Notes: a model not told the origin generated them from the letters alone. A stretch of 64,000 bases of DNA from Paenibacillus sp. RUD330 (GCF_002243345.2 NZ_CP022655.2:4032501-4096500); one strand, 5' to 3'. Shown: positions 36,411-43,091, counted from the first letter of the stretch. A program made the numbers and translations.

Positions 36411-36741
36411 GCATCTTCACCGCCTTACGGAATGAATCCGGGATGCCTACGCTTGATTGCAACTGTCTTTCTTGAGCATCCAGCATGTCCCTTGTCTCCT
36501 TTGCATTCGGGACGTGGGGACCGACGGCACTTTGCGAAGGCTTCTCGGCAAGAACCCCTGGATGAGGGGGGAATCCATTGGCTGGGTTACGGATGTATCG
36601 CCAGAGATTCTTGTGGGCTTGTTCAAACGAAACGTCTTCCAGCAGCTTCGTCCAAATAAACACCTTGTCATCATCCTGCTGGAAGGTGCTATACGTGTTC
36701 TGCATTATCAGAAAGAGCTTCCTGACTTCCACCTCTTTCAA
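36373..36741 (-). CDS. G39P-like replicative helicase loader/inhibitor
   Basis: A 122-residue protein between the organiser and DnaB genes, where phage SPP1 encodes its helicase loader G39P. The sequence fits that family in size and in its compact helical N domain (VFIWTKLLEDVSFEQAHKNL, NGFPPHPGVLAE) followed by a disordered C-terminal tail that in G39P binds the helicase. The start is either TTG at 36741 or the GTG three codons later. It overlaps both neighbours, so expression is coupled. Confidence 0.7.
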   Translation of the reverse strand: MKEVEVRKLFLIMQNTYSTFQQDDDKVFIWTKLLEDVSFEQAHKNLWRYIRNPANGFPPHPGVLAEKPSQSAVGPHVPNAKETRDMLDAQERQLQSSVGIPDSFRKAVKMLESQRRLPDAGE

Positions 36742-37660
36742 GCTCCATCAACTCCCTTATTTTCTGCTTGGCCTCGGCGTTCTTATCTTCCAGTGCCCCG
36801 GTGCGCTTGACCGGCTTACTTTTACCAGCAGCCTTCACAGCCAACTCGGTATATTTCTTGCGCAGGCTCGCCGGGCTCAGAATGTTCTGCTGCCAGAACG
36901 GATCCGCTGTGGCCCAATCAATGACGCGCTTTACCTCTTGCGGATCTCGTTTGTCCAATTCAAGTAGCTTGCGGCAATCATCAGCCCAGCTCTGGATGTT
37001 TGCTCCTTCAACCAAATGGGCAAGACCCAGTGCGCCTGCGAAGCTCATGATCTTCTCATGGAGATAAACTGCGAGCTTGTATGGACGGCTGTCCTCGGCA
37101 TACGCTTTGCGTTGACGAGAAGAAGTCTTTTTCTTGTCATTCTTGTCATTCTTGTTTGTATTGTCCGGGTTCGTAGGGGTCCCGTGAGGGTCCCGCGAGG
37201 GCGCCATGTCGTTTTCATCGTTGCTTTCGCCGTTGCTTTCGTAATTGTCGAAAGTCTGATAAAAGCCGTAGTTATCAATGGTTATTAGGTATCCGTGCGT
37301 TGCTTTCGTAGTTGTGATCATGGTCGTCCCCGCGTTGCTTTCGCGTTGCTTTCGCGTTGCTTTCGCGTTGCTTTCGGAATCGCCTTTTTCAGGGTTTCTC
37401 AACCATTCGATAATATTGAAGATTTGATCTTTTGTGGGCTTCTCCCAACGCGCTCCTACACGCCATTTACAGTTATCAATAATTTCAGGGATGGATGTGT
37501 AAAGCTGCCCGCGACGGAGGCCTTTGTACGGCTTGTGCTGTGCTTTAGAGAGGAGGTATACCCACACCTTTATATACAAGGGGGGCTTCTCCCAAATGGA
37601 GCTCTCGATGACTTTCCTGGCCAAAAGGATACAGCCGCCCGGTATCAAAGGTTCGTTCAC
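36689..37660 (-). CDS. Phage replisome organiser / initiation protein
   Basis: A 323-residue initiator-type protein. The N-terminal 85 residues (ARKVIESSIWEKPPLYIKVW, LLSKAQHKPYKGLRRGQLYT) form the winged-helix origin-binding domain typical of phage organisers. A low-complexity middle (about 95-175, Asn/Lys/Asp-rich) contains the DNA iterons. The C-terminal part (NIQSWADDCRKLLELDKRDP) resembles the DnaD/DnaB-II partner-binding region. GTG start at 37660 with GAGGGTGAGG. It is predicted to bind the origin inside its own gene and recruit loader and helicase. Confidence 0.8.
   Translation of the reverse strand: MNEPLIPGGCILLARKVIESSIWEKPPLYIKVWVYLLSKAQHKPYKGLRRGQLYTSIPEIIDNCKWRVGARWEKPTKDQIFNIIEWLRNPEKGDSESNAKATRKQRESNAGTTMITTTKATHGYLITIDNYGFYQTFDNYESNGESNDENDMAPSRDPHGTPTNPDNTNKNDKNDKKKTSSRQRKAYAEDSRPYKLAVYLHEKIMSFAGALGLAHLVEGANIQSWADDCRKLLELDKRDPQEVKRVIDWATADPFWQQNILSPASLRKKYTELAVKAAGKSKPVKRTGALEDKNAEAKQKIRELMELERGGSQEALSDNAEHV
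37219..37376. repeat. Seven iterons, candidate phage replication origin
   Basis: The 11-mer CGTTGCTTTCG occurs perfectly at 37219, 37231, 37298, 37333, 37344, 37355 and 37366; the last four are in direct tandem with an 11-base period, one helical turn. Between copies two and three lies an AT-rich stretch that could unwind. All copies are within the organiser gene, as in lambda O and SPP1-type origins. Confidence 0.75.
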
Positions 37661-37672
37661 TACCTCACCCTC

Positions 37673-38065
37673 TTATTCGTTGTTCAGTTCCTTGAGGAAC
37701 CGGTAGCCTGCCAGGAAGCCGGCGACATAGCCGCAGTCGTGCATCGTGAAGGCGTAGCGCTTGGATGCCTCCAGAAACTCAGATAGCTTAGGGACGACGG
37801 CTTTGGGAAGCTCAGATAAAAGAGTGTCGAAGTCCGATTCAAGAACGGTCGCTTCCTCTTCTTCCTCTTTGTAAATTGCACCGCTCATTACATGCGTGAA
37901 GCGAAGGCTTGCAGTTGCCAGTTCAACCAACACTGCCTCCATCCCAGCTTCAAACATCAGCATTTCGTTTTTGCTGGCAGGCGAATTCGTTTTGAGCCCC
38001 TTCTCTTTGGAAGCCTTATGAATAGCCTCATACCCAACCATCGATTGCAGAGATCCGTTACCCAT
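37673..38065 (-). CDS. Phage hypothetical protein of the replication region
   Basis: A 130-residue protein, helical, with an acidic middle (KEEEEEATVLESDFDTLLSE) and a C-terminal hydrophobic part (DCGYVAGFLAGYRFLKEL). No recognised domain. AAAGGAGGG gives a strong ribosome binding site. It precedes the organiser gene by 12 bases and is therefore in the same operon. Confidence 0.65.
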   Translation of the reverse strand: MGNGSLQSMVGYEAIHKASKEKGLKTNSPASKNEMLMFEAGMEAVLVELATASLRFTHVMSGAIYKEEEEEATVLESDFDTLLSELPKAVVPKLSEFLEASKRYAFTMHDCGYVAGFLAGYRFLKELNNE

Positions 38066-38079
38066 TGCAATGCCCTCCT

Positions 38080-38349
38080 TTAGTTTTTGAAGATGGCGCA
38101 GCCGGCCTGAATTCCATCGAGGTATCCGAGTTTAAAGAAGCGCTGGGTCCGCTCTGCTTCCTGCCGGGCGACGAGATCGGCGACCTTTTCGTAAATCGCG
38201 GACTGCTCCGGCGTGAGCGATTACACGAACAAAGCTTCAGCTTCACCGACCAAATTGCCTCCCAGGGTAGAGCCTTCTTTCTCGAGCAGTTCATAGTAAC
38301 GCTCGGCCAGCTCTTCAGAGAGTTTGGCCACCGTTTTTTCCATGGACAT
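38080..38349 (-). pseudogene. Small phage gene split by an in-frame TAA
   Basis: From ATG 38349 the frame codes 42 residues (SMEKTVAKLSEELAERYYEL...GEAEALFV), meets TAA at 38221-38223 and then stays open in the same frame for 46 more codons (SLTPEQSAIYEKVADLVARQ...GIQAGCAIFKN) up to 38080. The second half has no start codon near its beginning, so the pair looks like one 89-codon gene with a nonsense change (for example CAA to TAA). AAGGGATG precedes the ATG. The 42-residue product could still be functional. Confidence 0.6.
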
Positions 38350-38455
38350 TTAAATTCATCCCTTCTTGTCGCCAGCTCGGCGCCCGTAGTATAATGGCTG
38401 CAACAGTTTTTTTCTTTTCGGCCAGACCTTGCGGCTCCTACCCCGCGAGGTCTTT

Positions 38456-39091
38456 TCAGTTCTTAATAGGCATAAGAGCGAAGATTTCTTCTGCAGAGTG
38501 AATGAATCGAGGACTGCTGTAGATTTTGTTTATCCATTCATCGCGTTCAATTACGCTCATTCTCCTTACTTCTTGCTTGATTGCCGCCGCCGTTTTTCCA
38601 TAACGACGATTCTCGAGAAGACGGAAGAAATTATTCATGAATTCTGTAGCACCAGGATTCTTTTCTTCGACCATCATCCTGTAACTCACCATGATAAGCC
38701 CGCGAGCAGAAATTAATTTGCCGCCTTGTCCGTCTTCTTGAAAGTCCTCATCGTGACGTTGGAGCGCCTGCCGTCGCCGTTCATCCTCTTTATTCAACCT
38801 TCGAAGTGTTACATGCCCTTTCATTTGGGCTTCACTCGAGATGAAACGAACGTTCCGGCTGTAATCCGAATCCAGCCCTTCCGCTTCAAGTGCCTCCAGA
38901 AAGACCTTAATGTAAGCAGCTGCCTCTTCCACCGGAACCGGCTTTTCATAAACAAAGAACTTCTTCCCGTCATGAATGCAAACAGCATATAGGCTGATAG
39001 GATTCAGTTCGTCGATCGGAAAGACAATAACGTTGCCTCCGAGCTGTTCCCGATAGCTGATAGCTCTTTTTTCAATTTCCGCTTTATTCAT
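38456..39091 (-). CDS. Phage hypothetical protein
   Basis: A 211-residue soluble protein. The N-terminal 85 residues look like a compact alpha/beta domain (GNVIVFPIDELNPISLYAVC, KKFFVYEKPVPVEEAAAYIK); the middle is highly charged (RRLNKEDERRRQALQRHDED) and the C-terminal part is helical. I do not recognise a family. GGAGG fits the ATG at 39091 better than the one at 39106. It overlaps the HTH gene upstream and belongs to the early leftward operon. Confidence 0.6.
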   Translation of the reverse strand: MNKAEIEKRAISYREQLGGNVIVFPIDELNPISLYAVCIHDGKKFFVYEKPVPVEEAAAYIKVFLEALEAEGLDSDYSRNVRFISSEAQMKGHVTLRRLNKEDERRRQALQRHDEDFQEDGQGGKLISARGLIMVSYRMMVEEKNPGATEFMNNFFRLLENRRYGKTAAAIKQEVRRMSVIERDEWINKIYSSPRFIHSAEEIFALMPIKN

Positions 39092-39329
39092 CTCTGAATC
39101 CTCCATTTCCCGGATCGCTTGTCCGTCCTAATAAATAGTCACACGAAACGCCGAGGGTGTCTGCGAAGCTTGCAATCAGAGTCAAGCTTGGCTCTCGGCG
39201 CCCCTTCTCGTAATGGCTCAAAGCTGCCCTGCTGATTTTGAGCTTGTCCGAAAATTGATGCTGGTCCATTCCTCGGCGGTGCCGCTCGCCTGTCAACCGC
39301 TCTCCGAGTTTCTGTCCGACTTGAGTCAT
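39084..39329 (-). CDS. Cro/XRE-type helix-turn-helix protein
   Basis: An 81-residue HTH_3 protein: VGQKLGERLTGERHRRGMDQ then QFSDKLKISRAALSHYEKGR, EPSLTLIASFADTLGVSCDYLLG. In position (early leftward operon, divergent from the repressor) it is the expected Cro or anti-repressor. Its start overlaps the stop of the preceding small gene by four bases. Confidence 0.8.
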   Translation of the reverse strand: MTQVGQKLGERLTGERHRRGMDQHQFSDKLKISRAALSHYEKGRREPSLTLIASFADTLGVSCDYLLGRTSDPGNGGFRDE

Positions 39330-39481
39330 TGCGAACGCTCTCGCATCTCAATTTCCAACTCGAGAGTTGCGATCTCTTTATCCAGCCAACGTTTCGCCGA
39401 TCCGGCCACGGCGCCGCTTTGACGAAAGACATGTAGCTTGTTCAGATGCCGAATCGCCTCAACGTTCGTTTTCTCAGGCAT
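39326..39481 (-). CDS. Small phage protein, 51 residues
   Basis: A short frame of 51 codons: PEKTNVEAIRHLNKLHVFRQ, SGAVAGSAKRWLDKEIATLE and a charged end. GGGGAGGTGA is 4-8 bases before the ATG at 39481, and the stop overlaps the next ATG (ATGA), which argues for a real gene. Function unknown; the two short helices could form a small helical hairpin. Confidence 0.6.
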   Translation of the reverse strand: MPEKTNVEAIRHLNKLHVFRQSGAVAGSAKRWLDKEIATLELEIEMRERSQ

Positions 39482-39486
39482 TCACT

Positions 39487-39732
39487 TCACCTCCCCCCAA
39501 TGAGTTCAACGCAGCTTCTGCAGACTTTCTTTTCGTGTACCATTTTGGTTACTTGGAGATTGCCGCAGAAGCAGCAGCCGGGAGCGTATTTCTGAAGCAC
39601 GATACGGCCGCCGTCAGTGAAGATCTCAATGCTATCAGCCGAATTGATTTCCAGGTTATCCCGAAGCTCCTTGGGCAGTACAATTCGTCCTAGATCGTCC
39701 ACTTTGCGAAGCATTCCGGTCGATTTCATCAT
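39487..39732 (-). CDS. AbrB-type transcription factor with C-terminal cysteine knuckle
   Basis: An 81-residue protein. The first 48 residues are a SpoVT/AbrB swapped-hairpin DNA-binding domain (GMLRKVDDLGRIVLPKELRD, then FTDGGRIVLQKY). The rest carries two CxxC pairs (CCFCGN and CRSC), so a zinc ribbon is likely. It is the first gene of the leftward early operon, immediately next to the immunity operators. Its similarity to host AbrB suggests it may link the lytic switch to the transition or sporulation state; this is inference. Confidence 0.78.
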   Translation of the reverse strand: MMKSTGMLRKVDDLGRIVLPKELRDNLEINSADSIEIFTDGGRIVLQKYAPGCCFCGNLQVTKMVHEKKVCRSCVELIGGR

Positions 39733-39792
39733 TTGATCTCTTCTCCTTTTGGTATAAAATTAAGTCGTTTTGAATATCATAATTGTAAAATT

Positions 39793-39807
39793 GTCATTAA
39801 TAATGAC
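39793..39807. promoter_or_regulatory. Immunity operator copy 1
   Basis: GTCATT-AAT-AATGAC, a 15-base inverted repeat about 60 bases upstream of the AbrB-type gene on the leftward side. It shares both arms exactly with the copy at 40130, so the two are likely bound by the same repressor. Confidence 0.7.
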
Positions 39808-40129
39808 ATTTGGGTGAAAAAAATATTCATAACGGGACAAACCATTCCTTCACTTGGAGAATGTCACTGTTACGAACATACCTTCGCTTGCGCGATCATC
39901 AAGCACAAATTATAATAGGAGCAGAAAGAAATCCACCATTTAGGTAATTGTTCCAACTAATGCAATTAAAGAGATTATCCTTAAGAGGCCAAAGAAAGTA
40001 CCGAACTTAATATTTCACATCACGCTCCTTCAAAGAAACTTGTTGGGGCTTTTCGTCCGCCTCTTGGTTATATCTGGCTTCCGTGTTCAGAATATACCAT
40101 GTCTCCCAAAAAGACGTCAACACATTTTT

Positions 40130-40144
40130 GTCATTCAAAATGAC
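40130..40144. promoter_or_regulatory. Immunity operator copy 2
   Basis: GTCATT-CAA-AATGAC, located 20 bases before the repressor ATG. Together with copy 1 it brackets the 432-base divergent intergenic region (39733-40164), which otherwise shows AT-rich sequence but no gene. Autoregulation of the repressor is the simplest reading. Confidence 0.7.
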
Positions 40145-40164
40145 ATTTTATTTAGGAGAGAAAT

Positions 40165-40551
40165 ATGATTATGACTAATTCCATGGGTAGCAGGGTCAAA
40201 AACCTTCGAAAAAAGCACGGCCTTAGCCAAGAGCAACTTGCCGCCAGAATCGGCATGACGAGGTCTGCGTTGGGAAATTATGAAGTTGATCGCATCGTTC
40301 CGTCCAGTGATGTACTGGGAAAAATCGCTTTAGCCTTACAAACGTCCACAGACTACCTTTTGGGACTAACAGATAGTTCAATGCCGACGGAGGCCGAGGT
40401 TAGATTTGTGGATTCCCTTGATCTAGACAATGAAGAACTGATGCGAAAATTTGATTTAAAGATAAACGGGGAAGTTATCCCCTCAGAGCATCTCGAGTTG
40501 GCTTTGGGGCTCCTTCGCTCGCTCCAACAACAGAAGAATTCGGGAAAATAA
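40165..40551 (+). CDS. XRE-family phage repressor (CI-like)
   Basis: A 128-residue repressor and one of the few plus-strand phage genes. The HTH domain is SRVKNLRKKHGLSQEQLAAR, then TRSALGNYEVDRIVPSSDVL and ALQTSTDYLLG; the C-terminal 50 residues are acidic and probably oligomerise. There is no peptidase-type (LexA-like) domain, so induction cannot occur by simple RecA-dependent self-cleavage. TAGGAGAG lies ahead of the ATG; a second ATG two codons later is possible. Confidence 0.85.
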   Translation: MIMTNSMGSRVKNLRKKHGLSQEQLAARIGMTRSALGNYEVDRIVPSSDVLGKIALALQTSTDYLLGLTDSSMPTEAEVRFVDSLDLDNEELMRKFDLKINGEVIPSEHLELALGLLRSLQQQKNSGK

Positions 40552-40645
40552 CTCGTTGCAGTTGGCGTAGATGCTTAACTGCTTCTTCTTTATTTCCGAT
40601 GATTAGAATCAGTGCATTGAGTACGTCAATTGTCTCTTTTGCCAT
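40475..40645 (-). CDS. Possible small antisense gene over the repressor 3' end
   Basis: A 56-codon frame (AKETIDVLNALILIIGNKEE, AVKHLRQLQRVIFPNSS...) starts at ATG 40645 with GGGGTGGG upstream and overlaps the repressor end by 77 bases. The first half has a plausible helical protein sequence; the second half is just the reverse of the repressor gene. It may be a real small protein or chance. Confidence 0.3.
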   Translation of the reverse strand: MAKETIDVLNALILIIGNKEEAVKHLRQLQRVIFPNSSVVGASEGAPKPTRDALRG

Positions 40646-40695
40646 ACTGCCCACCCCGCTTCGACAAATTTATAGGACAAAGGTGATCAGGAAAA

Positions 40696-40911
40696 ATGCG
40701 CGTCTCCCGTGGGAGATGCCGGCTACAGGAGTGGCTTGATATTCGCGGCTTTTCTCAGATCGATTTTGCAGAAAAGACAGGACTTTCCGCACGCATGGTG
40801 TCTTACTACTGCACCAGCACAAGGCCGATGACTCCAGAAGCTCAATACCTAGCGCACAAGGCTCTTCACATTCACATGGAAGACTTGTACGAATGGATTA
40901 TTGAGGAATAA
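40696..40911 (+). CDS. Small XRE/HTH protein
   Basis: A 71-residue helix-turn-helix protein: RCRLQEWLDIRGFSQIDFAE, KTGLSARMVSYYCTSTRPMT, then a short helix ending in IIEE. It lies 144 bases after the repressor on the same strand. Small HTH proteins at this position often act as a second immunity factor. AAAGGTGATCAGG precedes the ATG. Confidence 0.7.
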   Translation: MRVSRGRCRLQEWLDIRGFSQIDFAEKTGLSARMVSYYCTSTRPMTPEAQYLAHKALHIHMEDLYEWIIEE

Positions 40912-40951
40912 GAGCTGGCACTGCCGGTTAGCCGGCACTCCCCGGGATCAA

Positions 40952-40970
40952 CAGAACAACTGTTGTTCTG
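40952..40970. promoter_or_regulatory. 19-bp palindrome, unassigned operator
   Basis: CAGAACAAC-T-GTTGTTCTG has nine-base arms with a single central base. It is not followed by a T tract, so it is not a normal terminator. A shorter hairpin (TGCCGG-TTAG-CCGGCA) lies just before it and may end the immunity transcript. Confidence 0.5.
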
Positions 40971-41102
40971 AAAAATTTTCATCCCTGAATCTCTTGTCCC
41001 TATTATATCCAGAATCTACCTTTACAGGAAGAGTAGAGTTCACAGGATAGATTTCGCTTGACTTGCGATACAAATTGTATTATGTGATGATACATTTAGT
41101 TA

Positions 41103-41149
41103 CAAAAAAGCCCAAAACACGACTATTTTCGACGTGTTTCGGGCTTCTC
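41103..41149 (-). terminator. Terminator of the agr-like operon
   Basis: On the minus strand AAGCCCGAAACACG pairs with CGTGTTTTGGGCTT and runs into six T residues. The left arm overlaps the last codons and the stop of the LytTR gene. Confidence 0.8.
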
Positions 41150-41527
41150 TTCTTTATGACGAATGAGGTGCTTCACCTTGCTTCGTTTACTCCAGGCGAC
41201 GTTTGCCGTCTTGTCCGAATCCTTAAAGTAGGCAAGGATGACATTGTGACCGACGATTTCACAATGATCAATCTTATCGAGATCAATTAGATTACTGGAA
41301 TCCAACAGATCTAGATGAGAGAAGATTTCCTTGCACTGGGCAAATGAGTTGATCATCGTAAACATGCCTTTTGTTGTGTGGAAGCGAGGTATACAATGGT
41401 TGCTTTTAGGATATGGATACCAATTGTCAATGAAGACAATGTCTCCACCCCTAAATGTCTCCCATGCCCCATTCTCTTTCTCATTGATGATCCGAATGCC
41501 CAGCATCTCAATATCTCTGCTGTCCAT
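41123..41527 (-). CDS. Stand-alone LytTR DNA-binding protein (AgrA-like output)
   Basis: A 134-residue protein that fits the LytTR domain from end to end: GGDIVFIDNW (first strand), HTTKGMFTMINSFAQCKEIF (gly-x-aromatic strand and helix), LDLLDSSNLIDLDKIDHCEI (the usual S/N-LIN-L-x-x-I position) and ILAYFKDSDKTANVAWSKRS then VKHLI. There is no receiver domain, so it cannot be switched by phosphorylation like AgrA. The GTG at 41536 is in frame, but AGGTGG places the ATG at 41527 as start. It is the last gene of the agr-like operon, overlapping the terminator. Family assignment rests on motif reading only. Confidence 0.65.
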   Translation of the reverse strand: MDSRDIEMLGIRIINEKENGAWETFRGGDIVFIDNWYPYPKSNHCIPRFHTTKGMFTMINSFAQCKEIFSHLDLLDSSNLIDLDKIDHCEIVGHNVILAYFKDSDKTANVAWSKRSKVKHLIRHKEEKPETRRK

Positions 41528-41536
41528 GGCTGCCAC

Positions 41537-41656
41537 CTATTTCTTCAGCTCGGCCGGAATATTTTTAGCGCCGATGTTCGTCTTCACGAACTTCGCCATG
41601 ACTTTAGCGCTTTTCTCCAAGCCGGCGGAGATCATGCTTGCTGCGGAACGTTCCAT
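41537..41656 (-). CDS. AgrD-like peptide precursor without cysteine
   Basis: A 39-residue peptide directly after agrB, as agrD normally is. It starts ERSAASMISAGLEKSAKVMA, an amphipathic leader, continues KFVKTNIGAKN and ends IPAELKK, which corresponds to the conserved P-x-E-L cleavage-recognition tail of AgrD. Known precursors have Cys (rarely Ser) about eight to ten residues before that proline for ring closure; here neither is present and Thr26 is the only hydroxyl residue nearby. GGAGGAGGTGAG gives a strong ribosome binding site. It could be processed to a linear peptide, close a ring through Thr, or have lost its function. Confidence 0.68.
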   Translation of the reverse strand: MERSAASMISAGLEKSAKVMAKFVKTNIGAKNIPAELKK

Positions 41657-41663
41657 ATGTCGC

Positions 41664-42182
41664 TCACCTCCTCCCCTTGAAAGGTATGACAAGCACAGCC
41701 AAAACCAAGAGCACTAGCGCAAAAAGCTTTGACATGAAAAGCAGATTGAAAGCTGCAAGCAAGACAGAAATGATTTTCCATGTCGGGTAGAACTTTGCGT
41801 CCAGCGTCGAAGTCTTGGGGTCGATGTTAGGCGCGAACTGAGCGAGCAGAATTAGCGCCGTTATAGTGAATACTAGCACGTACGTTCGACTTGCATCAAC
41901 AAATGGCAGGACACTGAAAATAGCTGTAGAAAGAATAACGCACGCGGTGTGGGGCAAATGAAATCCGCCGCTGAAAATACGCACGACATTAAACAACGCG
42001 AGGCATATTAATGATTCCCATACCATCCCGGTTATTGCGCCAATGGACGCGGTCAAAACGGCCGTTATGGCGAAGTTTAAATACCCGCCAATGGCAAACT
42101 CCATGACTTCAACGCTACTCGTATTTTCTGGATCAGCTGCCTTTATCCGCAGCGATATGTTTCTTGACCAAGTATCAATCAT
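41664..42182 (-). CDS. agrB: AgrB-type membrane peptidase
   Basis: A 172-residue integral membrane protein of the accessory-gene-regulator B family. The active-site region RIFSGGFHLPHTACVILSTA matches the AgrB pattern R-x-x-x-G-G-x-H...C, in which His and Cys form the catalytic pair that cleaves the peptide precursor. Here His and Cys are six residues apart, while I recall seven in staphylococcal AgrB. About five helices follow. TAGGAGG precedes the ATG, and the start overlaps the end of the receptor-like gene by eight bases. The 39-residue substrate candidate follows after seven bases. Confidence 0.85.
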   Translation of the reverse strand: MIDTWSRNISLRIKAADPENTSSVEVMEFAIGGYLNFAITAVLTASIGAITGMVWESLICLALFNVVRIFSGGFHLPHTACVILSTAIFSVLPFVDASRTYVLVFTITALILLAQFAPNIDPKTSTLDAKFYPTWKIISVLLAAFNLLFMSKLFALVLLVLAVLVIPFKGRR

Positions 42183-42861
42183 TCAAATTCCTCCTATGCG
42201 AGAGGTAATAGACTCCGCCTGTCGAGACAAGTGAAAAAACAAGGGCGAGTGGATAAATCCAAAGATACGTCATGTGGAAGAGCAGTATGGCGTTAATACA
42301 TATAAATACGATCCCGCCCACAAGTCCCAGCGCTAAAACGCGGTTCTTCCCGGAAAATATAGGGCTCTTGACGGCAAAGTAATGAGGCGGCCTGACGATA
42401 AATGCAAATCCGAGATTCATGTAGAAGAACAGCCAGGCGGTAAAATAAACTGCGAGGATGGTGCCGATCCAGAGTACGTATGTTTCAAAGCCTTCGATTC
42501 CAGAGGCAGCAGCTGCGTAATCCAACAGCCCGGTAACCATAAGAATGAAATAAATAAAATACTGGATAGATAAATATACAAGTAAGCCAGTAACAATTAT
42601 CAAAGTCGATTCAAAAGTCCGAATTTTTATCAATATTCTTAATGCCACAATATATATGATTAATTGGATAGCTAGATCAAATTGGGGAATATCGAAAATT
42701 ACGCGGTTTAAAAATGATATTATTGCTATGACAATTGAAGTTATGATGATTTGCTTTTTATATTCCAGAAAGGGCATGCGGAAAAGCTTAAACGATATTG
42801 CTAATACAGACAGAGCATCGAATATACTCAACACAATGAACACGAGATCCCCCAGCTTCAA
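42175..42861 (-). CDS. AgrC-like membrane receptor lacking the kinase domain
   Basis: A 228-residue protein with six to seven helices over its whole length (FIVLSIFDALSVLAISFKLF; IIITSIVIAIISFLNRVIF; LIIYIVALRILIKIRTFEST; and four more). Size, topology and the position in front of agrB fit the peptide-sensing half of AgrC. The chain ends at YLSHRRNLND just after the last helix, so there is no dimerisation helix, histidine or ATPase domain, and no remnant of one follows in any frame. The start codon is TTG at 42861 or the GTG six codons later, which has GGGGGA in front. It could bind the signal and act by direct contact with another protein; alternatively it is an unrelated transporter-like protein. 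Confidence 0.6.
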   Translation of the reverse strand: MKLGDLVFIVLSIFDALSVLAISFKLFRMPFLEYKKQIIITSIVIAIISFLNRVIFDIPQFDLAIQLIIYIVALRILIKIRTFESTLIIVTGLLVYLSIQYFIYFILMVTGLLDYAAAASGIEGFETYVLWIGTILAVYFTAWLFFYMNLGFAFIVRPPHYFAVKSPIFSGKNRVLALGLVGGIVFICINAILLFHMTYLWIYPLALVFSLVSTGGVYYLSHRRNLND

Positions 42862-43076
42862 CCCTCAACACCATCACTTTCCGACTTTTTTTTCCGGATG
42901 TAGTCTTCAGCTTTCTTTTTTAGCCAGATCGGCGTACCTTCATCGAGGGTTGCATCTGGTTTGATGAAGTCCCCTCGATAGTTTGGATTCAAGGCGCGGC
43001 GGCCGGCTAGAGAAATGTTCTGACTGGTCGTGTTGAGGGCTTTGGCGATCCATGATGCTGTTACATATTCCTTGAT
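42858..43076 (-). CDS. Small HTH-like protein with a non-standard start codon
   Basis: An open frame of 72 codons reading IKEYVTASWIAKALNTTSQN, then SLAGRRALNPNYRGDFIKPD and a Lys-rich tail. It resembles phage helix-turn-helix adaptor proteins. No ATG, GTG or TTG is available at the beginning: AAAGGAG is ideally spaced (9 bases) from an ATC at 43074-43076, and the other choice is ATT at 43083-43085, too close to it. Either ATC/ATT is used, giving low expression, or the start codon has been lost. Its stop overlaps the TTG of the receptor-like gene. Confidence 0.45.
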   Translation of the reverse strand: MKEYVTASWIAKALNTTSQNISLAGRRALNPNYRGDFIKPDATLDEGTPIWLKKKAEDYIRKKKSESDGVEG

Positions 43077-43091
43077 AAGCTCAATCTCCTT

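Noticed and set aside
37219-37376. CRISPR-like array
   Set aside because: Repeats are only 11 bases and contiguous; no spacers. They are iterons.
38058-38394. Frames of 78 (minus) and 109 (plus) codons over the split small gene
   Set aside because: They are out of frame with the protein-like sequence that has a proper ribosome binding site.
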